Positions 1-9,865 of a stretch of 64,000 nt of DNA are shown piece by piece. The position numbers and the translations under genes were made by a program. The stretch comes from Pomphorhynchus laevis. Its lineage: Eukaryota; Acanthocephala; Palaeacanthocephala; Echinorhynchida; Pomphorhynchidae. The stretch covers positions 1 through 64,000 of the forward strand of contig WNNJ02001973.1 of assembly GCA_012934845.2 (NCBI GenBank). Direction: 5' to 3'. The notes under the pieces were generated by a model, which did not search any database, had not been told where the DNA came from, and was given only the letters and a program-made list of their open reading frames with translations. Position 1 is the stretch's first letter. Every line of letters begins with the position of its first letter.

Positions 1-145
1 TGCAGATAATATTAATAATAAAATATTAAATTACTTTAAATTTATTCAATTAAAAGTCAAAGTAGATATTTACAGTTTTCAATTAGCAAGAATTTGTAGA
101 ATGTAATTATAAGTATATTCCGTATCTATAAGATATAATTAATAC

Positions 146-510
146 CTTGTTATCAGTTGATGATTTGCAATCAAAAATATTAAGTTTCCCATTTGTAGAA
201 TTTACTTGAATTAACTTTGTACCAGATGAACGAAATAGATGATTCGGAAATTGAATAGGCAAATTTTTGTACATACGTAACTGTTGATTAATTACAGGTA
301 CATGATTGACTTCTACTTTTAATCTGCTCAAAAAATTATTCACGTATTAATTTAGAATTTTACGAGACGGTTAACTTACGGGAGAGTAGAATATCGTAGT
401 TGAGATTCAGAAGACACACTAACACTAGTTCCTTCCTTTTTAGGAATTGAGGTATTGAGACATAATCGGTCTAATGCAGCGGACTGTCTTTCGCTGTTTG
501 ATGCATCCAT
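146..510 (-). CDS. 5' part of a spliced host gene: coding exon 1 (510-380) and exon 2 (323-146)
   Basis: Two exons join in frame on the minus strand. Exon 1 starts at ATG 510-508 (MDASNSERQSAALD...), runs 43 codons plus 2 nt, and ends at a consensus GTAAGT donor (379-374). A 56-bp intron ends in a T-rich tract and CAG (326-324). Exon 2 supplies the missing third base, then 59 codons (LKVEVNHVPVINQQ...FDCKSSTDNK), and ends in phase 0 at AAG|GTATTA (donor 145-144). The matching phases and good borders make this a convincing gene start. The encoded ~103 residues are hydrophilic, with no signal peptide and no domain I recognise, so I give no function. The gene presumably continues beyond base 1. 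A possible acceptor (TTATTTAG) lies just before the ATG, so a spliced 5' UTR or leader addition is possible. Confidence 0.62.
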
Positions 511-1335
511 ACTAAATAATTAAATATTATTAAACAAAACAAGTATAACTTTTAGTTGTACTTGAAAGTTGTAAAGGTATATTTGTGTTTGTCGATCATG
601 CGGCAAAACAAATCAACTGATAAATTTGATATAAATACAAATATAATTGAACTTAAACGGATCAAATAGTTATTGGTAAGCAGTTTGAAAGCGCTTTGCT
701 GTACATGCAATGTACATTCTGCTCGTTGCAAGAATTAAAACAGATTCATATTGTCGAAACTACAAAACGTCTAAGTGTCCAATCTCAGCTAATACAAGGA
801 ATGTCATAAATTTGTAGAATCATTTATTTTACAAAATTTAACTTTGGAAACTTTTTGAAAGTTTATTATCCCACCTTAATAGTCTAAAATATATAGAGCT
901 GTCAAATATAAAATATACGGACAAAACTAGTCAAAGGTTGTCGGAAAATAAACATATTTGTCTGATCGTTAAATTATATACAACTTACATGAAAAAAATT
1001 GTATATGAATCTCAATTAATACTGGTATATAAGCACAATTTTAGCATTAAGTCGTTCTTTGGCCGGTTTCGAGATTTTATTATTCCTCCGGTATCGAGAT
1101 CTACCTCGAAGTCTCATTCCTGAGAGTCAGTTCTGCAAAAACGCCTCGAGGAAGGAAATCTCAAGACATCTTCGTAAGGTGTCCTAGCCTTTTCAACTGA
1201 AACGCGTTGATATAAAATAGCAGGTACTTTATTCCGAGTCAATTCCGTATTCCTAACCTTATATTTTGAGCTAAAGCGGCCACACTATGGAGAAACTTTA
1301 TTTCGATCGCGATTATCCGAGCTCTAACAATTATT
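511..1335. other. AT-rich upstream intergenic stretch with no recognised gene
   Basis: This lies upstream of the host gene at 146-510. Stops occur in all frames, and the longest frame (61 codons at 938-1123) shows no family resemblance. A somewhat GC-richer piece at about 1120-1320 differs in composition from its surroundings and may be an old repeat, but I could not match it to anything else in the window. Confidence 0.4.
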
Positions 1336-1339
1336 TAAA

Positions 1340-1645
1340 ATTCTACCTATGTTTATATTATTTATACATTTGCCAATGAATTTTACGGTCAGTGTATACT
1401 TTTTATTGCTATTATTTACATTTGTTGTTCGATTATAGTATTTTATATTACAATAACTGTATATTATACAACTTAACCTTTTCTAATCGTAAATTAGTAT
1501 TTTTTTATTGAACAAATGATATCTCTAGAAAAACCTCTTATATTTACATAATGATCTTTTAGTTATTTTAGTTTAATGATTTTGTACAATGTTATTCAAT
1601 CCTAATGGAAGATTTGAGTTAAGCGTTTTAAAATATAACTCTATC
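1340..1645 (-). pseudogene. Penelope-like element fragment (part of the GIY-YIG ORF, internally deleted)
   Basis: The minus strand is recognisably similar to the 3' half of the GIY-YIG ORF of the long Penelope-like copy (positions 23980-24200). It then jumps to the segment matching 24365-24420, so an internal piece of about 170 bp is missing. Reading frames are broken. It is a small, old fragment of the same family. Confidence 0.6.
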
Positions 1646-1674
1646 ACATTTGAATCCAAACTTGCATAAACACC

Positions 1675-2290
1675 AATAAACCTAGGTTCATATGTAGTAC
1701 TTTTAAATGTACCTTAAAGTCAATTTCTGTCTATAAGAATAAAATACTTAAAGTTATTAACCGTATTAATTCTACAAAAGAATTTTTTGAAGACTCACAA
1801 GGAATAAATTTTCAGAATATATGTACATACGATTTTAGTACGCTTTATGCAAATTGAGATTTAGCAGATACTAAAGAAGCTCTAGAAAAATTAATTAATC
1901 TTTTTTCAAAATAGTTTGCATATGTTATAATAACTAAAATGCCTATCTAATCAAAATTAAATATTTGGACAACAAATATTTTTATAAAATTGAATAAAGG
2001 ATAGTTTTAAATATTTTGATAAATCGAAGTTGTTTAAAAGTAATCCATACTCAGACAACTAAGATGTGTTTTAATGGGTTTCAATATAATCAAATGATTT
2101 GTTTCAATATAATTAAATTTTATCAGAAGAACTACGTCATTAGCACGTGTTTAGCCACTCTGCTATGCTGGGTCGAAAAAAGGGCTGTAAACTGACAGCA
2201 TAACAGTTTCTCCTGATGATTCCTTATCCTTATTCTAGATACATCGTCTGTTATTTAACAGTCAATTCACAAAATTTTGAAAATTATAAA
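1675..2290 (+). pseudogene. Penelope-like element fragment (RT core and 3' UTR)
   Basis: The plus strand matches the RT ORF of the long Penelope-like copy, beginning in the segment equivalent to PRFIC..FKCTLK. It continues through the motif-A region (TYDFSTLY at about 1827-1850), then loses frame to stops and deletions. The 3' part (2130-2265) is homologous to the 3' UTR of the long copy, including the pseudoknot-capable block at 2153-2219. It lies head-to-head with the opposite-strand fragment at 1340-1645. Confidence 0.65.
2153..2219 (+). other. Conserved RNA-structure candidate at the 3' end of a Penelope-like fragment
   Basis: In order: AGCC (2153-2156), CTGCTATGCTG (2160-2170), GGCT (2183-2186) and CAGCATAACAG (2196-2206), giving an interleaved a-b-a'-b' pairing. 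A CTGATGA heptamer follows at 2213-2219. The same layout occurs in the long Penelope copy at 21997-22066 (minus strand). There the outer G:C pair replaces the A:T pair seen here, a compensatory change. Confidence 0.5.
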
Positions 2291-2429
2291 ATTTCGATTT
2301 AGCATAAATATAGTTATTATTTAAATAATTATATTAAATACGTAAACTCATTAGCAGATTTTATTAATATAAAAGATGTAAGATGCATACATTGATTACG
2401 CATTTTCGCAAAAAATCTAAAAGCTTTAC

Positions 2430-2565
2430 CTGCAATAATAATTTTCGGCTGGCTGTTGTTGAAACATTGCTTGAGAAGCCAGGTAATAAGATGGATCATA
2501 ACAATGTGTTGGTGTAAAGTACATATATGGCGGAAAACAATGCGTTGCTAAGTAATAACAATCAA
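2430..2565 (-). CDS. Candidate 136-nt exon, copy 1, encoding a Tyr/Cys-rich peptide segment
   Basis: The minus strand reads (V)DCYYLATHCFPPYMYF... to ...AENYYC, ending at GCAG|GTAAAG (donor 2429-2424), with ATTATAG as acceptor just before 2565. Length and both splice borders match copy 3 at 17819-17954 exactly (136 nt), and protein similarity is visible (DC.YLAT.CFPPYMY). Here the upstream DNA is also open back to an ATG at 2614 and would give a hydrophobic signal-peptide-like start (MYKTSILLVIFQLIIIVDC). A first exon of a small secreted protein is therefore the alternative. In copy 3 that upstream frame has a stop, which favours an internal exon. No known family was recognised. Confidence 0.45.
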
Positions 2566-3334
2566 CTATAATTATTAATTGAAATATAACCAACAAAATA
2601 GATGTTTTATACAATTAAAAAGAAAATATAAAATATTACATAAATAAAGGAACAGTTTTAAAGAATATAATATTTGCGCAATAATAGAGTGACTCACAAA
2701 GAATAATATATACAAAGCAAAATAAACAAATTATTTAGTATATTTTACTATTTAAATTAAATTTTAAAATCCAAAGTTAAATAAATAGTCTTTTATGAAA
2801 TTTAATAAAGAGATGATAATAAAGCCGATATTAGACATTTATACTTATTACAATATGAACAACTAAAGAACATAAAACGAATTCTTTATTAGAAAAATAA
2901 TTGCATATTCGAAGAACATAATTATTTAAAGAATGCATTTATTATTTCTATATTTGAAGCTTTTCTTAATTAAATATTCAAACTCAGAATTTATAATTAA
3001 AATATGCATATCATCTAAAACAAGACCACAATGCAATACAGCGATGCAAAAACCAAAAATTCAAAAAAATATTTTATTTACCGAGCAAACTATATGAAAA
3101 ATGGGAGATTTAATTTAAATAATTTAAACATAAATGACATGAATTATATCACAAGTGACACAATTTTAAAGATTTAAAATAAATAAGTAATATGTAATGT
3201 TGTTTAGAGAGCAACGTCGTATTTATGAAACATCAAATGATTGTGTGATTGGTAGTTTACTCAAAAATTTAATCCAAAGTGCGATATTTTTTGTTGGTAT
3301 ATAACAAATTAAATATAAAGAACGAATCGTGTAC

Positions 3335-3383
3335 CTGTCATATATGGGAATCCAGCATAGTCGAAATTTTGCTTAATCGACTT
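3335..3383 (-). CDS. Candidate micro-exon (about 49 nt), copy 1
   Basis: On the minus strand a short open segment reads KSIKQNFDYAGFPYMT. It lies between a TTTAGAG acceptor-like end and a GACAG|GTACAC donor (3334-3333). It is placed like the 50-nt segment at 14944-14993 in the oppositely oriented unit, with shared flanking sequence (AATTCTGCTCTTT). About 80 nt further upstream another open block (3418-3497, SKNKDASTQTSESIKT...) follows a CTTTAG acceptor and has a stop-ridden relative at about 14800-14875. This rests on position and splice motifs only. Confidence 0.25.
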
Positions 3384-4221
3384 CTCTAAAGAGCAGAATT
3401 TTAGATTATAAAAACAGCATATTTCATACTTTTCTTTTTAACTTTGTCAGTTTTTATAGATTCTGAAGTTTGAGTTGAAGCGTCTTTATTTTTTGACCTA
3501 AAGTAAATCAATTATACAAATTAGATTTAGAATAATACATTTTGGATAAATAAATATATGGCACAGTAAAGACCAGTTAATATCAACTATTAATGTACAG
3601 AATTACTAGAATTAAAATAAAATTATTAATGTATATACTTATATAATAAAAAATTTATATTATAAATGATTATTTAAATTTAAAATTTTAAAATGTTAGC
3701 GCACAGTTCGGTTTTATCAGGATACCATCTGCTCTTTACAGATTATTTTGTCTTATTAACATCTTGTCCATACTATTTACAATGCCTACTAGATCGATTT
3801 ACGATGGAGTGACAAACAGCAAGTATGTTAGTTAGTACCTCTAATACTGTCTCTGTGTTCGTCACATATTCAGGTTTTCATATCAACCTGAATTGAAAAA
3901 AAAAACATTTATCCTGATATGCAGTACTTTAAGTATTTATAGTGCTTGTTCTCGATATGCGTCAAGAAAATCAGGGGGATTAAATAAAGATAGGTTTAGT
4001 TACAGCAGTAAAGCGTTTTTAGTACAGGTCAGTCGTGTTGTAGCCGAAGTTGAGTCTTTGGGCGAAGTTTACAAATAATCGCACGGGCGACCGTAAAGAG
4101 GGTTTCATGCGGTGTAAAAGGTCTAAACCATAGAGCGAAAATGATGATTTTGTTCATCCGGGTTTGGTCGGAGTAAAGTCGCTGCTTATCCACATTGAAA
4201 AAGTCAGTCGAGGAAGACAAA

Positions 4222-4720
4222 GAAACGATCTGATTACGTATATGGATTGCATTCTTTGGAGTTTTTAATACTTGAATTTCTAAAGAGGTGCTTCGAGCTA
4301 GACTTTGGTACAGTCAGAGAGATAATATCTCAGAACTTAAAAAGAAACGCCTATGGCATTTTGAAAGATAACTAATATCTTTCGCCAAGGATTGTTTTGT
4401 CTGGAGTAGTTTAGTTCCTTTACTGCATTTTAAACCCGACATCCGTACCAGTGGTTTACAAGAAAAATCTGATTTTACTATTATTTTCTTTTCGTGTCAA
4501 GAAATTGTTCTTGTTGAAGTTGCATGTATGCATTAGTAATACATTAACGCTAAAAATTATAATTATAAAGCTATACCTGCAATTATAACTTGCGGCTGAC
4601 TGTGTTTGTGAAATCATTACTTGATATACAAAGTTATATAATGAATCTTGGCAATGTGTTGTTGAAAGGAATATATGGCGGTAAACAATTTGTTGCTTAG
4701 TAAAAAAAACCTGTGAAAAA
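4222..4720 (-). repeat. Repeat-unit segment inverted relative to 17810-18280
   Basis: The reverse complement of this stretch aligns with 17819-18275. Shared landmarks are the 136-nt-type exon, its donor and intron start (GTATAGCTTTATAATTATAA), a block with AACCACTSGTACRGATRTCGGGTT, and a block with CGAGCTAGACTT. A third, shorter copy of the same flank is at about 18690-18840 (plus). Just upstream (about 4120-4235) is sequence resembling the tail of an RT-type LINE, so the unit may have captured a LINE fragment. Confidence 0.55.
4577..4710 (-). pseudogene. Decayed copy 2 of the Tyr/Cys-rich exon
   Basis: It is clearly homologous to copies 1 and 3, with a strong acceptor (T8-CACAG, 4712-4711) and the same donor GCAG|GTATAG (4576-4571). 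It is 134 nt rather than 136, has TAC TAA GCA where the others have TAC TTA GCA, and is shifted out of frame. The splice sites have outlasted the reading frame, so this copy is probably non-coding. Confidence 0.5.
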
Positions 4721-5918
4721 AAATTAATTTAATCGAGATTGATGTTCAGATAAATTCAAAAAGAAAATATAAATTAAAGCATAAATAGATAAACTTTTTT
4801 ACAAAAAAATAATATCTCGCCAACAATAATAATGTGACTCAACAAAGTAAAATTTATATAAAGCATAATGAACAAATAATTTAGTATTACTATATATTCG
4901 ATTAAGGTCAATGCTAAATACAAAAAATGCGAAACATTAACTGTTAAAAGAAATTAATATTTATCACAATATGATGAACTAAAGAATAATTAATTCCAAA
5001 TTTGTGTCAGCAATATAGAAAATATTGATTGTATAACAAAACAACTTTATAACAATGCAAAGAAATTGTAACAAAAATAACTTTAAATAAATGAAAATTA
5101 TGAGAAGTCACTTTCTTGTGTACGCTATTTTTTATTTTACGTTTAGACAAATTTTAGCCAACCATTTCGCGTATTTTATAATAAAAATATTGATTTAAAA
5201 GCACTAATTTAATTAAAACTGAATAAAATACGTCTGATACTTGTAAAATAACATTAAAAACAGCAACGCAAAAACAAAACCGCAATAAAATAAATATTTG
5301 ATTTACCGAACAAACTGTATGATAAATTGAAAATTACAAATTTTACTATTTATATTGAAATTAAAATTTAGAAATGAAATGTTTATTTAAATATCTAAAA
5401 CGAGGAAATGAAAGATGTTCTTATAACCAATTGTAAACTTTAAACGCTTTCAATACAAACGCGAAACAAATGATCATATAAATGACACGAATCAAAAAAA
5501 AACAAAAACAATATTATTAAATATTCGCTATCCAAAATGGCTTAAATAAAGTATTTAAACAGAAATGACACAAGTTATACCACAGATGAAACAATTTGTT
5601 TAAGATTTAACAAAAAGAAGTAGTATGATTTGATGTTTAGATAACAACATAGAATTTATGAAACATCATTTGATTGTGTGACTGGTAATTTAACTAAAGG
5701 TTTAGATCAAACTGCGATATACTCTTTTGACACAACAAATTTAATGCAGACCAAGTTTAAACTTAAATTATAAATCCGACTTTCTATTGTAAATATCAAA
5801 CTTTAACAGGAGTTAAACATTCACAACAAGCAAAAAAGACAAAAACTTGAAGATATTTAATAATGACTAAATTGAATTGAAATAATACTACATTATGCAG
5901 AGCCATGATTTTACTTAC

Positions 5919-5952
5919 CAAAATGAAAATTATTGAAACTGTTCATTGACAT
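5919..5952 (-). CDS. Candidate start exon, copy a (11 codons, then GTAAGT)
   Basis: On the minus strand ATG at 5952-5950 begins MSMNSFNNFHF, then one base and a perfect GTAAGT donor (5918-5913). A TATATAAAAG box lies 66-75 nt upstream, at a sensible spacing for transcription to begin about 30-40 nt before the ATG. Copies b and c keep the 34-nt length, the ATG and the donor. The downstream exons would lie at lower coordinates (for example 4577-4710). The whole transcript was not traced, and the protein is unknown. Confidence 0.42.
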
Positions 5953-6017
5953 TTTGAAAAATACCTGTAAAGTTAGAGCGCGAAAAGCAATTTGTGTTGC
6001 TATGCATTCATACGAAG

Positions 6018-6027
6018 CTTTTATATA
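6018..6027 (-). promoter_or_regulatory. TATA box upstream of start exon copy a
   Basis: TATATAAAAG on the minus strand, followed by a conserved leader (CTTCGTATGAATGCATAGC) and the start exon. The identical box occurs at 9244-9253. In copy b (about 7145-7155) the box has decayed to TCATAATGAAG. Confidence 0.5.
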
Positions 6028-6164
6028 CTACCATACAATCAAAGTTTGTTCAATTGTGCGTTTCATTGTGGCGATTGTAAAGCTAAGGCTAGTATAACTA
6101 GTTCAGTCTTTATTAGATAACATGGCCATCAACTATTAATTTAAAGAAACGGAAGTGGGGATTT

Positions 6165-6206
6165 GAAATCCTGGGCAAGAGACATTAGTCTCTTGCCCAG
6201 GATTTC
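6165..6206. repeat. Perfect 19-bp inverted repeat with a 4-nt loop
   Basis: Arms 6165-6183 (GAAATCCTGGGCAAGAGAC) and 6188-6206 are exact reverse complements around ATTA. The equivalent place in the related unit near 18144-18165 has only an imperfect version (ATCCTGGGCGACATCACTTA), so the palindrome seems to have been completed in this copy. Confidence 0.85.
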
Positions 6207-7043
6207 GATGTTTGGAGTAGTCTGGTTCGTTTAATGCATCTAGAACCCGGCAATTAAATTATTTATCCAAGATAGTTTGAATAATTTAAAAAATCCAAAT
6301 TTTTTTATATTTAAAATTTAAATTTTAATTGAATTTTTTTTAATATCAAAAACGAGAAATTGAAAGATATTCTTATAACAAATCGAAAACTTTAAATACT
6401 TTAATACAAACGCGAAACAAATGAGCATATTAACGACACAAGAAGAAACAGCTAAAATATCATTGAATTATTATTATCTAAAATACCTTCAATAAAGGAT
6501 TTAAACCGAAATGAAGTAAATTATACGACAAATTAAATAATTTTTAAGATTTCAATCAAATTTTGTGCAATTGTGCATTCAATTGTCGCGATTGTAAAGT
6601 TAAGACCAAAACGCACCATGAGATAGTGTCGCGATTGTGTAAAGTTAACAAAAAGCACCATGAGATATTGTTTAGATAACAATATCGAATGGATTTAGCC
6701 AATTTAGTCGATGTCGGCCAAGTTAGTGCCATTTTCCACATTAGCCGCTGATGAATCATGTTAATCGCAAATTAAAATTGGTGATATGCTTGATCTGGCA
6801 CAGCTTTTGTGTTTGCCGTGTTTAAACAGCAGTCGTGAAGCCGTAAGACGAAACCGTAAATGGCAAACTGCGCATGTGCCTGTTGCCCGGTTCATTGAAA
6901 AAATTAATATGTGTATTTTATTCTAATTTACTTGATAACCTATAAATTTTCTGCTGTAATTATATATTTATAAGTATATTTTTATAATTCAATACGTTGA
7001 ATAGAAATATTACTACATTATGCAGAGCCATGATTTTACTTAC

Positions 7044-7077
7044 CAAAAAGAAAATTATTGAACCTGATCACTGACAT
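7044..7077 (-). CDS. Candidate start exon, copy b
   Basis: A 34-nt coding segment, ATG to a GTAAGT donor (7043-7038), with codons MSVIRFNNFLF. Substitutions relative to copy a change several residues but keep the frame, length and donor. The upstream TATA box is mutated, so this copy may be silent. Confidence 0.33.
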
Positions 7078-9144
7078 TTTGAATAATACCTATAAAGTTA
7101 GAGCGCGAAAAGCAAATTTTGTTGCTATGCATTCATACAAAACTTCATTATGATACCATTCAATCAAATTTTGTTCAATTGTGCATTCAATTGTCGCGAT
7201 TGTAAATTTAAGACCAGTATAACTAGTTCAGTTATTATTAGATCACATGGCAATCAAATATTAGCAATTAATATAAACTATTAATCTACAAAATTAATAG
7301 AATTAGTTAATAAAAATAAGCAATTATATTATAAATAATTTTTATTATTCTTTATAATTATCCTATATTGAAGATTATTAAATATTTACTATTTACATAA
7401 TTACAACATAATCGATTTACCCTTAAATTACAAAAGAAGCAACAAATTGTTTGTGCATTCGTTAAGGTATATTAAGTGTTCGTTAAAGTGTACCGTTAAG
7501 GTTGATATCATAAACTTAAAGAGCATTTATATGCTACAATGAAGGGCATATATGACATTTAAAATTGAAAAATACTCATAGTTTGGCCAAGATTTCTAAA
7601 CTAACCTCTACTGCTAGAGAAAATTGCCAAGTTTAATCATGATCAAGTAAAGAGAACAAAGCAAAGTTGTCAATTTTACAAATTATTTTATCAAAAAATA
7701 AAAACTTTAAAGCAAAATATATTATATATTAATGTCAATTCATGTATAATGAAAGTTTTTACATAATTTCGATATAAATCACCGCAATTTATTAATAACA
7801 ATTCAATGATAAATCATTCATAAATCAATTAATCTAACTTCGTTCAAAACATTTCTCATTTCAAATAACCGCACTTTCTAACTTCTTCTGTGACTATTAA
7901 TAGAGACGTACTTTGTGATCTTTTATCACTGCACAATTTCTTCTGCTAACAAGCTATTATCTTATTTGTTCTACTGACAAGTATTATTGACCTGTAGACG
8001 TTGTTCTTTCTTACATCTGTCAGAAAGAATTACACATACTTTGTAGTTTTGATACGGCATTATTTTCATGCAAATTTCCAATCAAGTTTAATAGATTTTT
8101 TCGTGTAATTTTACAATATACAAAATAACAAAATATTAATAAAATTTCATTGAAACTATAAAGCGAAAACGTTTTATGGATAATAGATTTATCACAATAT
8201 GATGAACTAAAGAATAATTAATTCCAAATTTGTGTCAGCAATACAGAAAATATTGATTGTATAACAAAACAACTTTATAACAATCCATAGAAATTGTAAC
8301 AAAAATAACTTTAAATAAATGAAAATTATGAGAAGTCACTTTCTTGTGTACGCTATTTTTTTATTTTACGTTTAGACAAATTTTAGCCAATATTTCGCGT
8401 ATTTTATAATAAAAATATTGATTTAAAAGTACTAATTTAATTAAAACTGAATAAAATACGTCTGATACTTGTAAAATAACATTAAAAACAGCAACGCAAA
8501 AACAAAACCGCAATAAAATAAATATTTGATTTACCGAACAAACTGTATGATAAATTGAAAATTACAAATTTTACTATTTATATTGAAATTAAAATTTAGA
8601 AATGAAATGTTTATTTAAATATCTAAAACGAGGAAATGAAAGATGTTCTTATAACCAATTGTAAACTTTAAACGCTTTTAATACAAACGCGAAACAAATG
8701 ATCATATAAATGACACGAATCAAAAAAACAACAACAATATTATTGAATATTCGCTATCCAAAATGGCTTAAATAAAGTATTTAAACAGAAATGACACAAG
8801 TTATACCACAGATGAAACAATTTGTTTAAGATTTAACAAAAAGAAGTAGTATGATTTGATGTTTAGAAAACAACATAGAATTTATGAAACATCATTTGAT
8901 TGTGTGACTGGTAATTTAACTAAAGGTTTAGATCAAACTGCGATATACTCTTTTGACACAACAAATTTAATGCAGACCAAGTTTAAACTTAAATTATAAA
9001 TCCGACTTTCTATTGTAAATATCAAACTTTAACAGGAGTTAAACATTCACAACAAGCAAAAAAGACAAAAACTTGAAGATATTTAATAATGACTAAATTG
9101 AATTGAAATAATACTACATTATGCAGAGCCATGATTTTACTTAC

Positions 9145-9178
9145 CAAAATGAAAATTATTGAAACTGTTTATTGACAT
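9145..9178 (-). CDS. Candidate start exon, copy c
   Basis: It lies inside the second 1.17-kb repeat. ATG at 9178-9176 gives MSINSFNNFHF, and the GTAAGT donor is at 9144-9139. The TATA box at 9253-9244 is identical to copy a. No Tyr/Cys-rich exon was found on its downstream side within this repeat, so the duplicated gene may be 3'-incomplete. Confidence 0.4.
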
Positions 9179-9243
9179 TTTGAAAAATACCTGTAAAGTT
9201 AGAGCGCGAAAAGCAATTTGTGTTGCTATGCATTCATACGAAG

Positions 9244-9253
9244 CTTTTATATA
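9244..9253 (-). promoter_or_regulatory. TATA box upstream of start exon copy c
   Basis: TATATAAAAG on the minus strand, at the same spacing to its ATG as in copy a. Confidence 0.48.
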
Positions 9254-9488
9254 CTACCATACAATCAAAGTTTGTTCAATTGTGCGTTTCATTATGGCGA
9301 TTGTAAAGCTAAGGCTAGTATAACTAGTTCAGTCTTTATTAGATAACATGGCAATCAAACATTAGCAATTAATATAAACTATTAATTTACAAAATTTATA
9401 GAATTAGTTAATAAAAATAAACAATTATATTATAAATAATTTTTATTATTCTTTATAATTATCCTATATTGAAGATTATTAAATATTT

Positions 9489-9865
9489 AGGCAGCAATGC
9501 CGATGCGAATCTGCAGCAAGAGAATGGACCACATAATGATTCGAATCAAGCTATGACCGTATTGAGACAAAGCGAAAGAAAACGCACACGACCAGAAAGA
9601 TTTGGAGCAAGTTGGCCGTGGTGAAGAGGAGATGTAATGTATGAACGAATACAAATGGCACAAAGCAACGTTTCGCCATGCAGATGCAACTTATTGATGT
9701 TCCGCTTCTTTGTTACACGACCACTGTCGTATGCTGATCGGCGGTGATTGTAGTATTACTTAATCATTACAGAATTGCTTATAAAACACTACTTGTTGCT
9801 TTCAAAACTGTTTTTCGTGTTTTGTGCTGTTTACTAAAAAGCTTCCATTTGTATTTCATTTTAAA
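9489..9865 (+). mobile_element. 3' end of an LTR retrotransposon (integrase tail and LTR-like sequence)
   Basis: The plus strand at about 9489-9630 reads ...TVLRQSERKRTRPERFGASW, resembling the basic RRS-R-RRPPER-type tail at the end of gypsy-type Pol proteins. The sequence after it (about 9710-9865) is LTR-like, with TGTTACACGA at its start and a CTTATAAAAC TATA-type motif. No partner LTR was found, so this is a fragment. It starts abruptly where similarity to the neighbouring repeat unit stops (9488). Confidence 0.45.

Larger units (their letters stand above)
4960..6131. repeat. 1.17-kb direct repeat, copy 1
   Basis: It is nearly identical to 8188-9357 (1,172 versus 1,170 bp), with only scattered substitutions and a few small indels. 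It contains the TATA box and start exon copy a. It begins at TTTATCACAATATGATG and ends at CATGGC. The high identity, against the strong divergence of the other units, marks it as the latest duplication in the cluster. Confidence 0.85.
8188..9357. repeat. 1.17-kb direct repeat, copy 2
   Basis: Partner of 4960-6131. Its left junction differs: it is preceded by a block (8016-8187) that recurs at 11305-11485. Beyond its right end the similarity switches to the unit ending at about 7390 (7255-7390 matches 9352-9488). The copy is therefore a mosaic of neighbouring units, as expected from unequal exchange or gene conversion. Confidence 0.85.

Noticed and set aside
107-343. A 78-codon stand-alone minus-strand gene
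   Set aside because: Its start codon lies inside the intron; the reading frame is exon 2 of the spliced gene at 146-510.
938-1123. 61-codon plus-strand frame
   Set aside because: No motif, no splice signals, composition as expected by chance.
2430-2614. Secreted single-exon protein starting at ATG 2614
   Set aside because: Not excluded for this copy, but in copy 3 the same upstream frame is stopped while the acceptor AG is conserved, so an internal exon is favoured.
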